Below, in pieces: positions 9,320 to 18,924 of a stretch of 64,000 bases of DNA. The stretch comes from Pararobbsia alpina_A (lineage in GTDB: Bacteria > Pseudomonadota > Gammaproteobacteria > Burkholderiales > Burkholderiaceae): contig NZ_OZ221288.1 in assembly GCF_965118125.1 (NCBI RefSeq), positions 1,798,001 to 1,862,000 on the forward strand. Direction: 5' to 3'. How positions within the stretch are numbered: position 1 is the first letter of the stretch; the number at the start of each line of letters is the position of its first letter. A program made the translations under genes and the position numbers. Under the pieces are notes generated by a model. It searched no databases and was not told the DNA's origin. It saw nothing but the letters and a program-made list of their open reading frames with translations.

Positions 9320-9862
9320 TTAAGCGGCGACTCGGTGCGCGAGGCTCGACAGTCCGAAGCGGATATCAATCGTCGCGACGCATTCCGAAATCGGCGCGTT
9401 GTAGGCGTGAACCACGAGGTCGGGATTCAACGGACGCTCATACGGCGCACTGATACCGGTGAACGACGGAATGTCGCCCGCTCTCGCCTTGCGGTACAGC
9501 CCTTTCGGATCGCGTCGTTCGCACTCGGCGATGGGCGTGGCCACCCAGATTTCCTTGAACGGGGCGCCGACGATTTCGCAGGCCATCTCCCGGTCTTCGC
9601 GATACGGCGAAATCAGCGCGGCGATCGCAACGATGCCGCGCTCGTTGAGATCGCGGCAGAGCACCGCGGCGCGCCGGATGTTTTCGCGGCGATCCTCGCG
9701 CGAGAAACCGAGATCTGCACAGACCGTGTCGCGCAAGACATCGCCATCGACAATTTCACACGCGAGGCCGTGAGCGCGAAAGAACGTCGCGCTCGCAGAC
9801 GCGAGCGTCGATTTCCCCGAGCCGGAGAGGCCGGTGAACCAAAGGGTCTGTGCCGTGATCAT
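9320..9862 (-). CDS. cysC: Adenylylsulfate (APS) kinase
   Basis: 180 residues, cytoplasmic. It phosphorylates adenosine 5'-phosphosulfate to PAPS. The P-loop GLSGSGKST lies at residues 11-19; the family blocks DGDVLRD, LGFSREDRRENIRR and DPKGLYRKARAG are intact. It stands alone, without the ATP sulfurylase genes (cysDN) usual for assimilation. It is the left-hand neighbour of a surface autotransporter and a double sulfotransferase, both of which lie on the opposite strand. PAPS is the donor used by sulfotransferases, so a role in sulfation is plausible but unproven; ordinary cysteine assimilation is the alternative. Confidence 0.94.
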   Translation of the reverse strand: MITAQTLWFTGLSGSGKSTLASASATFFRAHGLACEIVDGDVLRDTVCADLGFSREDRRENIRRAAVLCRDLNERGIVAIAALISPYREDREMACEIVGAPFKEIWVATPIAECERRDPKGLYRKARAGDIPSFTGISAPYERPLNPDLVVHAYNAPISECVATIDIRFGLSSLAHRVAA

Positions 9863-10608
9863 TTATTCGAATTCCTGAACGCTGGCAACGACCGCTTTAC
9901 TGACTGAACAGCGGACGTGCGCCCCGCTTTGCGCGCGGCACGCGTCGCCCGCGCACTCCGCGCGCGTCGTCTGCTACCACCGGGTCTGCCCGCGTTGCCC
10001 ATCGCGCAGACCGCCTCTTATTACGCTCTAACGGAAGGCCGAACAGGGAACTTGAGGCTTCGATGAAAAAAAGCACGCCGGGTGCGAGTTCGTTCGTTCA
10101 CCGAACACGCCGAGCGTACCCCTGCAGATAAACAAAATAAAAATCGCTAAACGGCGACGTGTGCTGAATTTATTTTTTTACGGCTCAGGAATGACTGAAT
10201 GTCACTGCATTGGATACCGGATAGGGGCTTTCACTTAGCAGATCCAATCAATTGCCAATCGCCAGCCTTAAATTAATCAGTCAGGATTACCTGATTTCAA
10301 TAAATCGATCTAGAAATCTCATAACAATCAATGCGATAGACCTTCCATGCGGTTGAACCCACCGCATTTGCGCGACCGCAACAACAGCACAGCACGCTAT
10401 CAAGTTTATTTGTAACAAACCGTTAAGAGCATCCACGGACGGGCCACGTTGTGGTCGCCCGCGGGTATCAGGCAATCAAGAATTCATTTCGGCTCAAATC
10501 GGAATTCATTTCCGGATTTCGACGATTTGCGTTTCCTCACGTTTTCAGACGCGGGATTGGCCGGGCTTACTTTGCGACGTCCCATCACTCTGGAACTAAG
10601 GAAGACTA
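9863..10608. promoter_or_regulatory. AT-rich divergent intergenic region between cysC and the autotransporter
   Basis: 746 bases without a credible gene. From about 10,060 to 10,420 the base composition is much AT-richer than the surroundings. An inverted repeat AATCAG...CTGATT (10275-10296), which itself contains TCAGG-ATTA-CCTGA (10281-10294), could be an operator. It probably holds promoters for both divergent genes; I cannot fix a transcription start. Confidence 0.45.
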
Positions 10609-13600
10609 ATGAATCGTTGTTATCGGGTTGTCTGGAGCGCGCGCCGCAATGCATTTGTGGCAGCGGCCGAGAACGTCAAGGGCCATGGCAAGACCAAGTC
10701 GAAGGCGGCCATCGTTCAAATCGCAGTCGCGAGCGCCGTGTTGGCGATGGCGGGTGAAGCGGCCGCCACGCCGGTTTGCTCCGGGTCGACGACCACGATT
10801 TCGGGCACGATGTCACAGACCTGCACGCTGTCCAGCGCCGGGCAGAATGTGGTCGTCACATCGACCGGCACGATCAACGGGTCGGGGGGCAACGCGGTCA
10901 GCGTCAGCGCGAACACGACGGTCGGCTCGATCAACAACGCAGGCACGATCGAGAGCAATACCGAAGGCTCGACGGCACCCATCGTCGTCTACGGTAATCT
11001 CGGGGGCGGCCTGATCAACAGCGGCACGATCGCCAACACCGATCTCGCGCCGACCTACACGACGCAGGTCTTCACACTCGAGGGCGGCTCCACGGTCAAC
11101 GGCATCGTCAACACGGCCTCCGGGACCATGAGCGCGTATCAGTCCGTGATCCGCGGCACGAATGCCACGATCACGGGCGGCATCACGAACGCAGGTGTGC
11201 TCAGCGCGCGCTATTTCCCGATCATCCTCAACAACATTCAATTCACCGGCAATCTGACGAACACCGGGACGATTGACGCGACGGACGGCGGCACCGCAGT
11301 CGGTGTGTCCGGCGGACCGATGCAGGGCAGCATCGTCAACTCCGGCATGATCCACGTCGGTGGCACGAGCGGCACGGCCATCGCGGTGAACAGCGGCAGC
11401 GTGATCACCGGCGGCATCACGAACACGGGGGCGATCAGCAGCAGCGGAATCGGCATTTCCCTGGGCGACGCCACGCTCACGCAGGGCATCGTCAACTCAG
11501 GCACCATCTCGGGCGGCTCGGGCGCGGGCATTTTCGTCGGCGGCGCCGTTACAGCGAACATCGTGAACTCCGGCACGATTGCCGGCGCGTCCGGCATCAC
11601 GGTCGGTGTCCCGTCCCATGTCGACGACTACAGCTTCTTCTGGGGCGGCTCGTCGGTCACGGCAAACAGCGTCCCATCCTCTACGCTCACGGGAAGCATC
11701 TCGAACAGCGGCACCATCCGCGGCACGTCTGGCGCCGGCATCAGCCTGTACGGCGGCATCCTCAACGGCTCGATCTCCAACGCCGCCGGCGCATCGATCA
11801 TCGGCGCGACCAACGGTATCGAGATCGCCGCGGGCAACTGGACGTCGACGTACTACTACACGTCCGGCAGCAGCGTCACGCTGGCCCGGGCCGGCGTCAG
11901 CGGCACCGCTGCCGCGGGCATGACGGGCAGCATCACGAACAGCGGCCTGATCCAGGGCGGCACGAACGGCATCCTGATCGATCATTCGACGATCCTTGGC
12001 GGCATCGCGAACACGGCAAGCGGGACCATCACGGGCGGCACCAACGGCGTCAGTATTGCCGGCGGCACGGTCCAGGGCTCGCTGTCGAACGCTGGGCTCA
12101 TCCATGGCGGCAGCGCAGGCGTCAGCGTGACCTCGGGTGCCACCATCGCCGGCGGCATCGTCACCAGCGGCACGATCTCGGGCGGAACGAACGCGATCTA
12201 CGTGAGCGCCGATTCGCACGTCAGCGCCATCACAGTCGAAGGCACGACCGCGCGACTCGTCGGCAACGTCGATGCGCCATCAACGGAATTCGATCTGGTG
12301 AGCGGCGCCGTGTTCACGAGCGAAGGCACGTTTGACGTGTCGCGCTTCAACGTGGCTGCAGGCAGCGTCTTCAACATGGCCAACGGCGTCGAAACCGTGA
12401 ATGGTTTCTACAACAACGGCACAGTCGGCGTCGGCAGCACCGCTCAGACGGTGACGGGCAACTATACCCAGGCCTCCGGCGCAGTCTTCAAGATCAACCT
12501 GCCGAGCGCGACCTCCGGTTACGGCCGTCTGGCCGTGACCGGCAACGCATCGATCGCCAATGGCTCAGTGGTCAACGTCAACGTCGTCGGTTCGCCGGTC
12601 ATCACCAATGGAGCCGTCGTACAAGGCGTGATCTCTGCGCAAGGCAAGCTGAGCGTCGACCCGACCGCGATCACGGTCACGGACAACAGCGCGCTGTATG
12701 ACTTCACCGCGTCGACCAGCCGCGATGCGCAGGATCTCGACCTTGTAGCCAAGGCGAACTCGGCCGGGATCTCCCAGTCCGTGCTCGACAACCACATGAA
12801 CGTGGCAACAGGCGCGGCCAATTCGCTGCAGCAGATTTTCAACAGCGGCTCGTTCGGAGCGATGCAGCCCGTGTTCGACCGCCTGTCGACGATGAATTCC
12901 GCACAGGTCGCAAGCGCCGTCACGCAAACGCTGCCGGCCGTGACGGGGGCGACATCGCAAGCGGGCATGAACGCGCTGCACAGCATGAACAAGATCATCC
13001 AGTCGCGCAACGAGTCGAACCACGGCTTGTCGTCGGGTGACGCCACGCCCGACCGCTTCCTCTGGGTGCGTGCGTTCGGCGACCAGGGATCGCAGAACGA
13101 CCTCGACGGCGTGAGCGGCTTCAAGTCGGACACCGGCGGTGTCGTGTTCGGTGGCGATTTGCCGGTGTCGGAGCACATGCGCGCGGGCGGTGCGTTCACC
13201 TACGCGGACAGCTCGATCCGCAGCACATCATCGGATGCGCCGAGCCACGTCAGCGTAAATACGTTCGAGCTCGTCGGTTATGCAAGCTACAACCTGAATC
13301 CGCTGACCGACATCAACTATCAGCTCGATATCGGCCGCAACGACGCAACGAGCCATCGCACGATCGGCTTTATGGGCTCGACCGCGACGGCCGACTTCAG
13401 CAGCATGGATGTCCACACGAGCGTCGGTATCGGTCACACGCTGGCGCTTGGGCAAACGACGACCGCAACGCCTTCGGTGCGCCTCGACTACACGTATATG
13501 CGCACGCAAGGCTATACGGAATCGGGAGCCGGCCCGCTCGATCTGAACGTCGACGCAAGCTCGTATCGCGAGCTCGTGCTGTCGGCTGACGCGAAGATGT

Positions 13601-13878
13601 CGCACAACTTCACGGATACGCTCAAGGTGCTCGCGAACGCTGGCGTCGGGTATGACTTCCTCAACAAGCAAGGTCAGACCTCGTCGATCTTCGTGGGCGG
13701 CGGCCCGGCATTCGTGACCAACGGCCTGTTCGCATCGCCGTGGATCTATCGTGCTGGCGCAGCCCTGATCAAGGACGGCAGCAAGGGCATCGAGTATTCG
13801 CTGCGCTATGACCTTGAAGCGCGTACCTCGGGGTACCTGAACCAGACGCTGTCGGCGCGCGTGCGCTGGGCGTTCTAA
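10609..13878 (+). CDS. ESPR-type autotransporter adhesin (beta-helical passenger + outer-membrane barrel)
   Basis: 1089 residues, type V secretion. Residues 1-24 form the extended signal peptide region (M-N-R-C-Y-R-V-V-W-S...), followed by a Lys-rich patch and hydrophobic core, with likely cleavage after AAA at about 53. The passenger (about 54-700) is built from repeated G-G-I-T-N-x-G-x-I-S / G-S-I-S-N-S-G-T-I units typical of a right-handed beta-helix. Residues about 815-1089 form the autotransporter beta-barrel, ending in R-V-R-W-A-F with the C-terminal Phe used for outer-membrane insertion. Ribosome site AAGGAAG precedes the ATG and a strong terminator follows the stop. Two aromatic, Tyr-bearing loops interrupt the repeats (SHVDDYSFFWGG and NWTSTYYYTSG). 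The next gene is a double sulfotransferase. Confidence 0.93.
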   Translation: MNRCYRVVWSARRNAFVAAAENVKGHGKTKSKAAIVQIAVASAVLAMAGEAAATPVCSGSTTTISGTMSQTCTLSSAGQNVVVTSTGTINGSGGNAVSVSANTTVGSINNAGTIESNTEGSTAPIVVYGNLGGGLINSGTIANTDLAPTYTTQVFTLEGGSTVNGIVNTASGTMSAYQSVIRGTNATITGGITNAGVLSARYFPIILNNIQFTGNLTNTGTIDATDGGTAVGVSGGPMQGSIVNSGMIHVGGTSGTAIAVNSGSVITGGITNTGAISSSGIGISLGDATLTQGIVNSGTISGGSGAGIFVGGAVTANIVNSGTIAGASGITVGVPSHVDDYSFFWGGSSVTANSVPSSTLTGSISNSGTIRGTSGAGISLYGGILNGSISNAAGASIIGATNGIEIAAGNWTSTYYYTSGSSVTLARAGVSGTAAAGMTGSITNSGLIQGGTNGILIDHSTILGGIANTASGTITGGTNGVSIAGGTVQGSLSNAGLIHGGSAGVSVTSGATIAGGIVTSGTISGGTNAIYVSADSHVSAITVEGTTARLVGNVDAPSTEFDLVSGAVFTSEGTFDVSRFNVAAGSVFNMANGVETVNGFYNNGTVGVGSTAQTVTGNYTQASGAVFKINLPSATSGYGRLAVTGNASIANGSVVNVNVVGSPVITNGAVVQGVISAQGKLSVDPTAITVTDNSALYDFTASTSRDAQDLDLVAKANSAGISQSVLDNHMNVATGAANSLQQIFNSGSFGAMQPVFDRLSTMNSAQVASAVTQTLPAVTGATSQAGMNALHSMNKIIQSRNESNHGLSSGDATPDRFLWVRAFGDQGSQNDLDGVSGFKSDTGGVVFGGDLPVSEHMRAGGAFTYADSSIRSTSSDAPSHVSVNTFELVGYASYNLNPLTDINYQLDIGRNDATSHRTIGFMGSTATADFSSMDVHTSVGIGHTLALGQTTTATPSVRLDYTYMRTQGYTESGAGPLDLNVDASSYRELVLSADAKMSHNFTDTLKVLANAGVGYDFLNKQGQTSSIFVGGGPAFVTNGLFASPWIYRAGAALIKDGSKGIEYSLRYDLEARTSGYLNQTLSARVRWAF
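10861..12240 (+). repeat. Coding repeat array of the autotransporter passenger
   Basis: Degenerate in-frame repeats encode units of about 19-30 residues with a shared G-G-I-x-N-x-G-T-I-S core. They account for the recurring GGCGGCATC...AAC...GGCACGATC pattern in the DNA. Such arrays are open to recombination and length change. Confidence 0.75.
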
Positions 13879-13900
13879 GAAGACGACCTTCTTCGCGCAC

Positions 13901-13940
13901 AAAGACCCGCACCTCCCCGACGAGGTGCGGGTCTTTTTTT
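13901..13940 (+). terminator. Strong rho-independent terminator after the autotransporter
   Basis: A perfect 15-bp stem (AAAGACCCGCACCTC at 13901-13915 pairing with GAGGTGCGGGTCTTT at 13922-13936), a six-base loop and a following T run. It separates the autotransporter transcript from the sulfotransferase gene, so the latter needs its own promoter or read-through. Confidence 0.92.
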
Positions 13941-14191
13941 ACTGCAACGCAAGTCCGCCGCGGAAGCATTGACCGAACGCGGCGCTGCCTTTTGCGTATC
14001 GGGGGGTTCTGGTTCAATATGCCCGCTACCCTTTGCTTCTTCCAATCTGCTCGCGTCGACCCTTAACTCGCCCGAAGCCTGGGCCAAGTCAGCGTCGAGC
14101 CAGCGCTGAACCCGCGCTTAGCCAGCGCCGGGCCGGCCTCGACGTCCCGGTACGCGCTACCATCAGCGACCTTATCCAGCGAGAACCCTTC

Positions 14192-17100
14192 ATGAATGCG
14201 TCCACGCTCGACCTGCTGCGCAAACGGGTGACTGAACAGCCCGGCGACGATCAGGCCTGGCACGCCCTTGCGATTCATGCGTTTGAAGCCGGCCAGTGGC
14301 GCGACGCCGTCTCGAACCTCGAAACCGCCATCGCGGCGCGGCCCGATCAGGGGCTGTACTATCGCGACCTGGCCGAGATCTGTCGTCGCACCGGCGACCT
14401 GCCCAAGGCGATCGCGATGGGCCGCCGCGCCACCTCGCTGATGCCGGACGACGTGGGCGCACATCTGAACTTCGGGCTGGCCTGCTTCGAGGCGCATGAC
14501 GACACGCAGGCGGTCGAGGCCTTCACTCGCGCGCTCGAGGTCGACCCGAACCAAGCCGCGGCCTGGAACAACCTCGGGGCCGTGCGTGAACGCCGCGGCG
14601 ATGCACAAGGCGCGCTTGCGGCGTACCAGCAGGCCGCGGCACTCGACCCCGGCAATGCGCAGGCATTGAACAACGCTGGCGCGCTCCACGTCGCCGCCGG
14701 TGATCACGCGGAGGCGCGACGCGCGTTCGAAGCCGCGCTGACAGCAAGCCCCGGTTTTGCCGAAGCGCACTACAACCTGTCTTCGCTCAAGCACTACAAC
14801 CGCAACGATCCGCACATTCCGATTCTCGAAGCCATGCGAGCGCGGCGCGCCGAGCTACCCATTGGTTCGCGCGTGCGCCTGTGCTTCGCGCTAGGCAAGG
14901 CGCTCGAGGACATCGGTCGCTATGACGAGGCGTTTTTCGCCTACGCGGAGGGCAACGCGATCCACCGTGCGACGTTGTCCGGCGCGGTCGAACAGGAGCA
15001 GGAGACACGTGTCTTACTCGACGCGATGGTCGGGGTGTTCGATGTGCCCTACTTCGCGCGACATCAGGCTGCAGCACACGACACCCGCAAGACGCACAAC
15101 GGGCCGGTGCCCATCTTTATCGTCGGCATGCCGCGCTCCGGCACGACCCTGCTCGAGCAAATGCTCGCGAGTCATCCCGACGTGTACGGCGCTGGTGAGC
15201 TGAATGCGCTCACCGATGCCATCGCCCAGGCGACAGGCTCGGCCGGAACATTGCAGCCGTCTGCCCTGGCACAGCTTGGCGATGAAGGCCTGGCGCGAAT
15301 CGGGCGTCTCTATCTCGAGAACATCCAGCGCATCGCGCCTGGCCGTGCCTTCGTGGTCGACAAGATGCCCGCCAACTTTTTCTTCGTTGGCCTGATCCGT
15401 CTCGCGTTGCCGCAGGCGAAGATCATTCACGCGTCGCGGGATGCGCTCGATACGTGCTTTTCATGCTTCGCCCGATTGTTCGCGGACCGTATGGACTACA
15501 CGTACGACCTGCGCTCGCTCGGCCGCTATTACCGCGGATACGAACGCGTGATGACCCATTGGCGCTCCGTTCTGCCCACCGATGCGTTTCTCGATGTGCC
15601 GTATGAACACGTCGTCGAGCACACTAAAGCGCAGGCTGAACGCATGCTCGACTACATCGGTCTGCCATGGCATGACGGCGTGCTGTCCTTTCATGAGAAC
15701 ACGCGTACGGTCAAAACAGCGAGCGCGGCCCAGGTGCGCGAGCCCATTTATACGCGATCGATTCATCGCTGGAAGCAGTTTGCGCGTCATCTCGGCCCCC
15801 TCATCGAGATCGTCAAAGGCAACGCGGATGACAGCCTGCCTACGGCAGACGGCAAGGCACAGGTTGCCCAGGCACTGACCGAACTCGCGCAGCGCTACGT
15901 CGATGAGGGCATGGGGCGCGATGCGGAAATTCTCTTGCGAGATGTCATTTCGTCGTTCCCGAACGATGCCTATGCAGTGCATCTGCTGGGCGTCGCGCTG
16001 TATCAGACGCAGCGTGTCGACGAAGGCATGGCGTTGGTCGAACGTGCCGTCGAACTCGCCCCCGGCACGCCGCTGTTCCGAAGCAATCTCGCCGAAATGT
16101 ATCGCCGCAAGGGACAGTTCGACATGGCGATCCACCACGGAAGCGCGGCTGTGGAACTCGATCCGCATTCCGCGAGCGCACGGTCCAATCTGGGCATCGC
16201 CTTGTTTGATGCGCATCGCCTCGACGAAGCCGAGACCCAGCATCGACGTGCATTGGGCCTGGACGTTCAGCTTGCGCAATCGATGAATAACCTCGGCAGC
16301 ATTGCGCGCGAGCGCGGCGAGCTCGACCAGGCCGTCGAGTGGTACCGCAAGGCGGTCGAGACGCAGCCCGACTACGCTGAGGCTGTTTCCAACCTCGGCG
16401 GCGCGCTCGTCGAACAAGACACGCTCGAGCAGGCCGAACCGGTGATCGACAAAGCGCTGTCGCTGAACCCGCGGCATGCCGAAGCCTGGTACAACCTCGG
16501 GCTGCTGCGCTTCAAGCAAGCGCGGCTCGAGGAAGCTTCGAAACATGTGCAGCGCGCCCTGGAGATCGCGCCCGCCTACACCAAGGCGCTGATCGCGTAC
16601 GGGCGCATCGCGCGCGAACAAGGTCTGATCGATAACGCTTACGCCATCCTGCAAGCAGCAGTGAGGCGCGACGCGACCAACGCGGCCGCATGGACGCAAC
16701 TCGGCGAGGTCTGCGTGGAACTCGAGCACATCACCGAGGCCGAAAATGCATTCGGCGAAGCGCTGCGTCTCGACCCCGACTCCGGCGATGCACTGACCGC
16801 GCTCTGCAATCTGCACGTCGAGCACGGCCGGATCGATCAGGCCGTCGACGCGCTCGAGCGTTTTCTTGCATCCCACCCGGATCATCTCGGCGCGCGTCTC
16901 GCGCTGATTCAGGCCCGCAAAGTGACGCCGGGCGACAGCAACGTCGCGACGCTCGAAGCCATGCTCAGTGACGAGTCCAATCCCGAACAGCGTCTGGCGA
17001 TCCACTACGCGCTCGGCAAGGCCTACGACGATATGCGCGTTTGGGACACGGCGTTTCCTCACTATCTCGAAGGCGCCCGGATCAAGCGTTCGCGACTGAC

Positions 17101-17935
17101 GTACGACAGCCAGCAAGAGCGCGCTCATGTCGACCACATCATGCAGGTCGTTTCGCAAGGCTTTATCGACCGGTTTCGCGGTGAAGGAGACCCTTCGCGC
17201 GCACCCGTCTTTGTATTGGGCATGCCGCGTTCGGGCACGACGTTGACGGAGCAGATCCTCGCGAGCCACCCCGACGTTCACGGCGCCGGCGAACTGCGCG
17301 ATCTGATGGACGTATTCCAGCAGCCCATTGCGAGCGCAGGCACGCAGCTACGGTTTCCGGACAACCTGGTTCACGCCACCCCCGAGGACTTTACTCACAA
17401 GGGCGCTGAGTATGTGCGCCGGCTTCGTGCGCGCGCACCGAATGCGCTTCGCATGACTGACAAGATGCCGGCCAACTATATGTTGCTGGGACTGATACCT
17501 TTGGTGTTGCCCAACGCAAAGATCATCCATGTCAGGCGCAATCCTGTGGATACGTGCTTGTCGTGCTTTACGCGACTCTTCACGCGCCATCAGGATGCGA
17601 CCTATGACCTGCGCGAACTGGGCCTTCACTACGTGAACTACGCGCGGCTTATGGATCACTGGCGCGCGGTGCTGCCGCAAGGGAGCTTTATCGAGGTGCA
17701 GTATGAAGATCTGGTCGCCGACATCGAGACCCAGGCGCGGCGCCTCATCGACTATGTCGAGCTGCCCTGGAACGACGCCTGTCTCGACTTCCACAAGACT
17801 CAGCGTGCCATTCGCACGGCGAGCGTGACGCAGGTGCGCCAGCCTATCTATTCAAGCTCGGTAGAACGATGGAAACATTACGAGCGCTATCTCGGACCGT
17901 TGCTCGAAGCATTGGGCGACTACGTGAAGGCCTGA
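14192..17935 (+). CDS. Duplicated TPR-sulfotransferase protein (TPR-ST-TPR-ST)
   Basis: 1247 residues with no signal peptide or membrane segment, hence cytoplasmic. Order: TPR repeats (about 5-220), sulfotransferase 1 (about 305-550), a second and longer TPR array (about 555-930), sulfotransferase 2 (about 1005-1245). Both catalytic domains keep the 5'-phosphosulfate loop GMPRSGTTL, a following E-Q-x-L-A-S-H-P-D-V-x-G-A-G-E-L, the DKMPAN block and the 3'-phosphate region (IIHASRDALDTCFSCF in the first, IIHVRRNPVDTCLSCF in the second). The family (Sulfotransferase_3-like) transfers sulfate from PAPS; TPRs usually bind protein substrates. I use ATG 14192, where the TPR fold begins; an ATG at 14033 adds a low-complexity Arg/Pro extension. 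The autotransporter upstream is the obvious candidate substrate, by position only. Confidence 0.9.
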   Translation: MNASTLDLLRKRVTEQPGDDQAWHALAIHAFEAGQWRDAVSNLETAIAARPDQGLYYRDLAEICRRTGDLPKAIAMGRRATSLMPDDVGAHLNFGLACFEAHDDTQAVEAFTRALEVDPNQAAAWNNLGAVRERRGDAQGALAAYQQAAALDPGNAQALNNAGALHVAAGDHAEARRAFEAALTASPGFAEAHYNLSSLKHYNRNDPHIPILEAMRARRAELPIGSRVRLCFALGKALEDIGRYDEAFFAYAEGNAIHRATLSGAVEQEQETRVLLDAMVGVFDVPYFARHQAAAHDTRKTHNGPVPIFIVGMPRSGTTLLEQMLASHPDVYGAGELNALTDAIAQATGSAGTLQPSALAQLGDEGLARIGRLYLENIQRIAPGRAFVVDKMPANFFFVGLIRLALPQAKIIHASRDALDTCFSCFARLFADRMDYTYDLRSLGRYYRGYERVMTHWRSVLPTDAFLDVPYEHVVEHTKAQAERMLDYIGLPWHDGVLSFHENTRTVKTASAAQVREPIYTRSIHRWKQFARHLGPLIEIVKGNADDSLPTADGKAQVAQALTELAQRYVDEGMGRDAEILLRDVISSFPNDAYAVHLLGVALYQTQRVDEGMALVERAVELAPGTPLFRSNLAEMYRRKGQFDMAIHHGSAAVELDPHSASARSNLGIALFDAHRLDEAETQHRRALGLDVQLAQSMNNLGSIARERGELDQAVEWYRKAVETQPDYAEAVSNLGGALVEQDTLEQAEPVIDKALSLNPRHAEAWYNLGLLRFKQARLEEASKHVQRALEIAPAYTKALIAYGRIAREQGLIDNAYAILQAAVRRDATNAAAWTQLGEVCVELEHITEAENAFGEALRLDPDSGDALTALCNLHVEHGRIDQAVDALERFLASHPDHLGARLALIQARKVTPGDSNVATLEAMLSDESNPEQRLAIHYALGKAYDDMRVWDTAFPHYLEGARIKRSRLTYDSQQERAHVDHIMQVVSQGFIDRFRGEGDPSRAPVFVLGMPRSGTTLTEQILASHPDVHGAGELRDLMDVFQQPIASAGTQLRFPDNLVHATPEDFTHKGAEYVRRLRARAPNALRMTDKMPANYMLLGLIPLVLPNAKIIHVRRNPVDTCLSCFTRLFTRHQDATYDLRELGLHYVNYARLMDHWRAVLPQGSFIEVQYEDLVADIETQARRLIDYVELPWNDACLDFHKTQRAIRTASVTQVRQPIYSSSVERWKHYERYLGPLLEALGDYVKA

Positions 17936-18042
17936 GGCACAGTTCGGGGCGTGAGGTCATGAGCGTCGGCGAATGCCAGTCAGGCGAGACGAGGTCCGGG
18001 GACGTGAGGTACGCGGCGCAACGACGCCACGGACTTGCTGGA

Positions 18043-18924
18043 ATGACGCGGATGCCAATGCCGATGCCGATGATGGCACTGGCACTCGGACTGGTGCTGT
18101 CACTGAGCGCATGCTCGCTGCTACCCAGTCCGGCAGACCGTTATGAGCGCGCCGATCAGCTCGCATCATCGAAAGGCTGGCAGCACGAGCAATGGAACGC
18201 AGGCGCGTTTCAGATCGCTCTCTGGATGCCGGCGCTGCACATATCGCCCGAACGTCTGTCGATCTATATCGAAGGCGACGGCCTCGCGTGGGTGAGCCCG
18301 TCGTCGCCGTCCGATGATCCGACGCCCGTCGATCCCATCGCGCTTCGGCTTGCCCTTGCGCAGCCTTCGGGGCGCGCGGTGTATCTTGCGCGGCCGTGCC
18401 AGTACGTCGATGCCGAACACACGTCGTGCTCGTCAGCTTACTGGACCTCAAGGCGCTTCTCGGACGATGCCGTCCGCGCGACCGACGAAGTCGTTTCGCA
18501 TCTCAAGCGCGTCTCAGGGGCCGGACACCTCACATTGATTGGCTATTCCGGCGGCGGCGCCATCGCCGCGCTGGTCGCCGCACGCCGCACTGACGTCGAC
18601 CGTCTCGTGACCGTCGCAGGCAATCTCGATCCTCGTGCATGGGCCGAGCAACAAGGACTCCGCCCGCTCGACGGCTCGCTCGACCCAGTCGACGACGTCC
18701 AGCCACTCGCTGGCATTTCACAGTGGCATTTTGTCGGCGGGCGCGACACCGTCGTACCCGCCGCCCTCACCCAGTCTTTCGCCGACCGGTTTGCGCCTGC
18801 ACAGCGCCCGACTGTGATCACGATCGACGAATTCGGACACGCATGCTGCTGGGCCGATCGCTGGCCCGCGCTGTGGACGACTTACCTCGCCCAGCCGTCC
18901 GTCGCAAACGGCAAGGCACCTTGA
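18043..18924 (+). CDS. Alpha/beta-hydrolase lipoprotein
   Basis: 293 residues. The N-terminus has a Met/Pro-rich start, a hydrophobic core and a lipobox L-S-A-C with Cys at residue 24, so it is probably a lipid-anchored envelope protein. The fold shows a nucleophile elbow GYSGGGA (about residue 170), an acidic residue in FVGGRDTVVP and a His in DEFGHACCW that completes the likely triad. Substrate unknown; serine esterase or depolymerase activity is possible. ATG 18043 is chosen because the signal peptide starts there; upstream in-frame codons would overlap the sulfotransferase gene. The signal region DNA holds a small ATGCCA/ATGCCG repeat. Confidence 0.8.
   Translation: MTRMPMPMPMMALALGLVLSLSACSLLPSPADRYERADQLASSKGWQHEQWNAGAFQIALWMPALHISPERLSIYIEGDGLAWVSPSSPSDDPTPVDPIALRLALAQPSGRAVYLARPCQYVDAEHTSCSSAYWTSRRFSDDAVRATDEVVSHLKRVSGAGHLTLIGYSGGGAIAALVAARRTDVDRLVTVAGNLDPRAWAEQQGLRPLDGSLDPVDDVQPLAGISQWHFVGGRDTVVPAALTQSFADRFAPAQRPTVITIDEFGHACCWADRWPALWTTYLAQPSVANGKAP

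Noticed and set aside
10861..12240. Regular repeats considered as a possible CRISPR or other repeat array
   Set aside because: They are in frame, degenerate and encode the beta-helical passenger; no constant repeat or spacer structure.
15461..17281. 606-codon open frame on the minus strand inside the sulfotransferase gene
   Set aside because: It is antisense to conserved catalytic and TPR motifs and has no domain of its own; GC-rich codon bias keeps this frame open.
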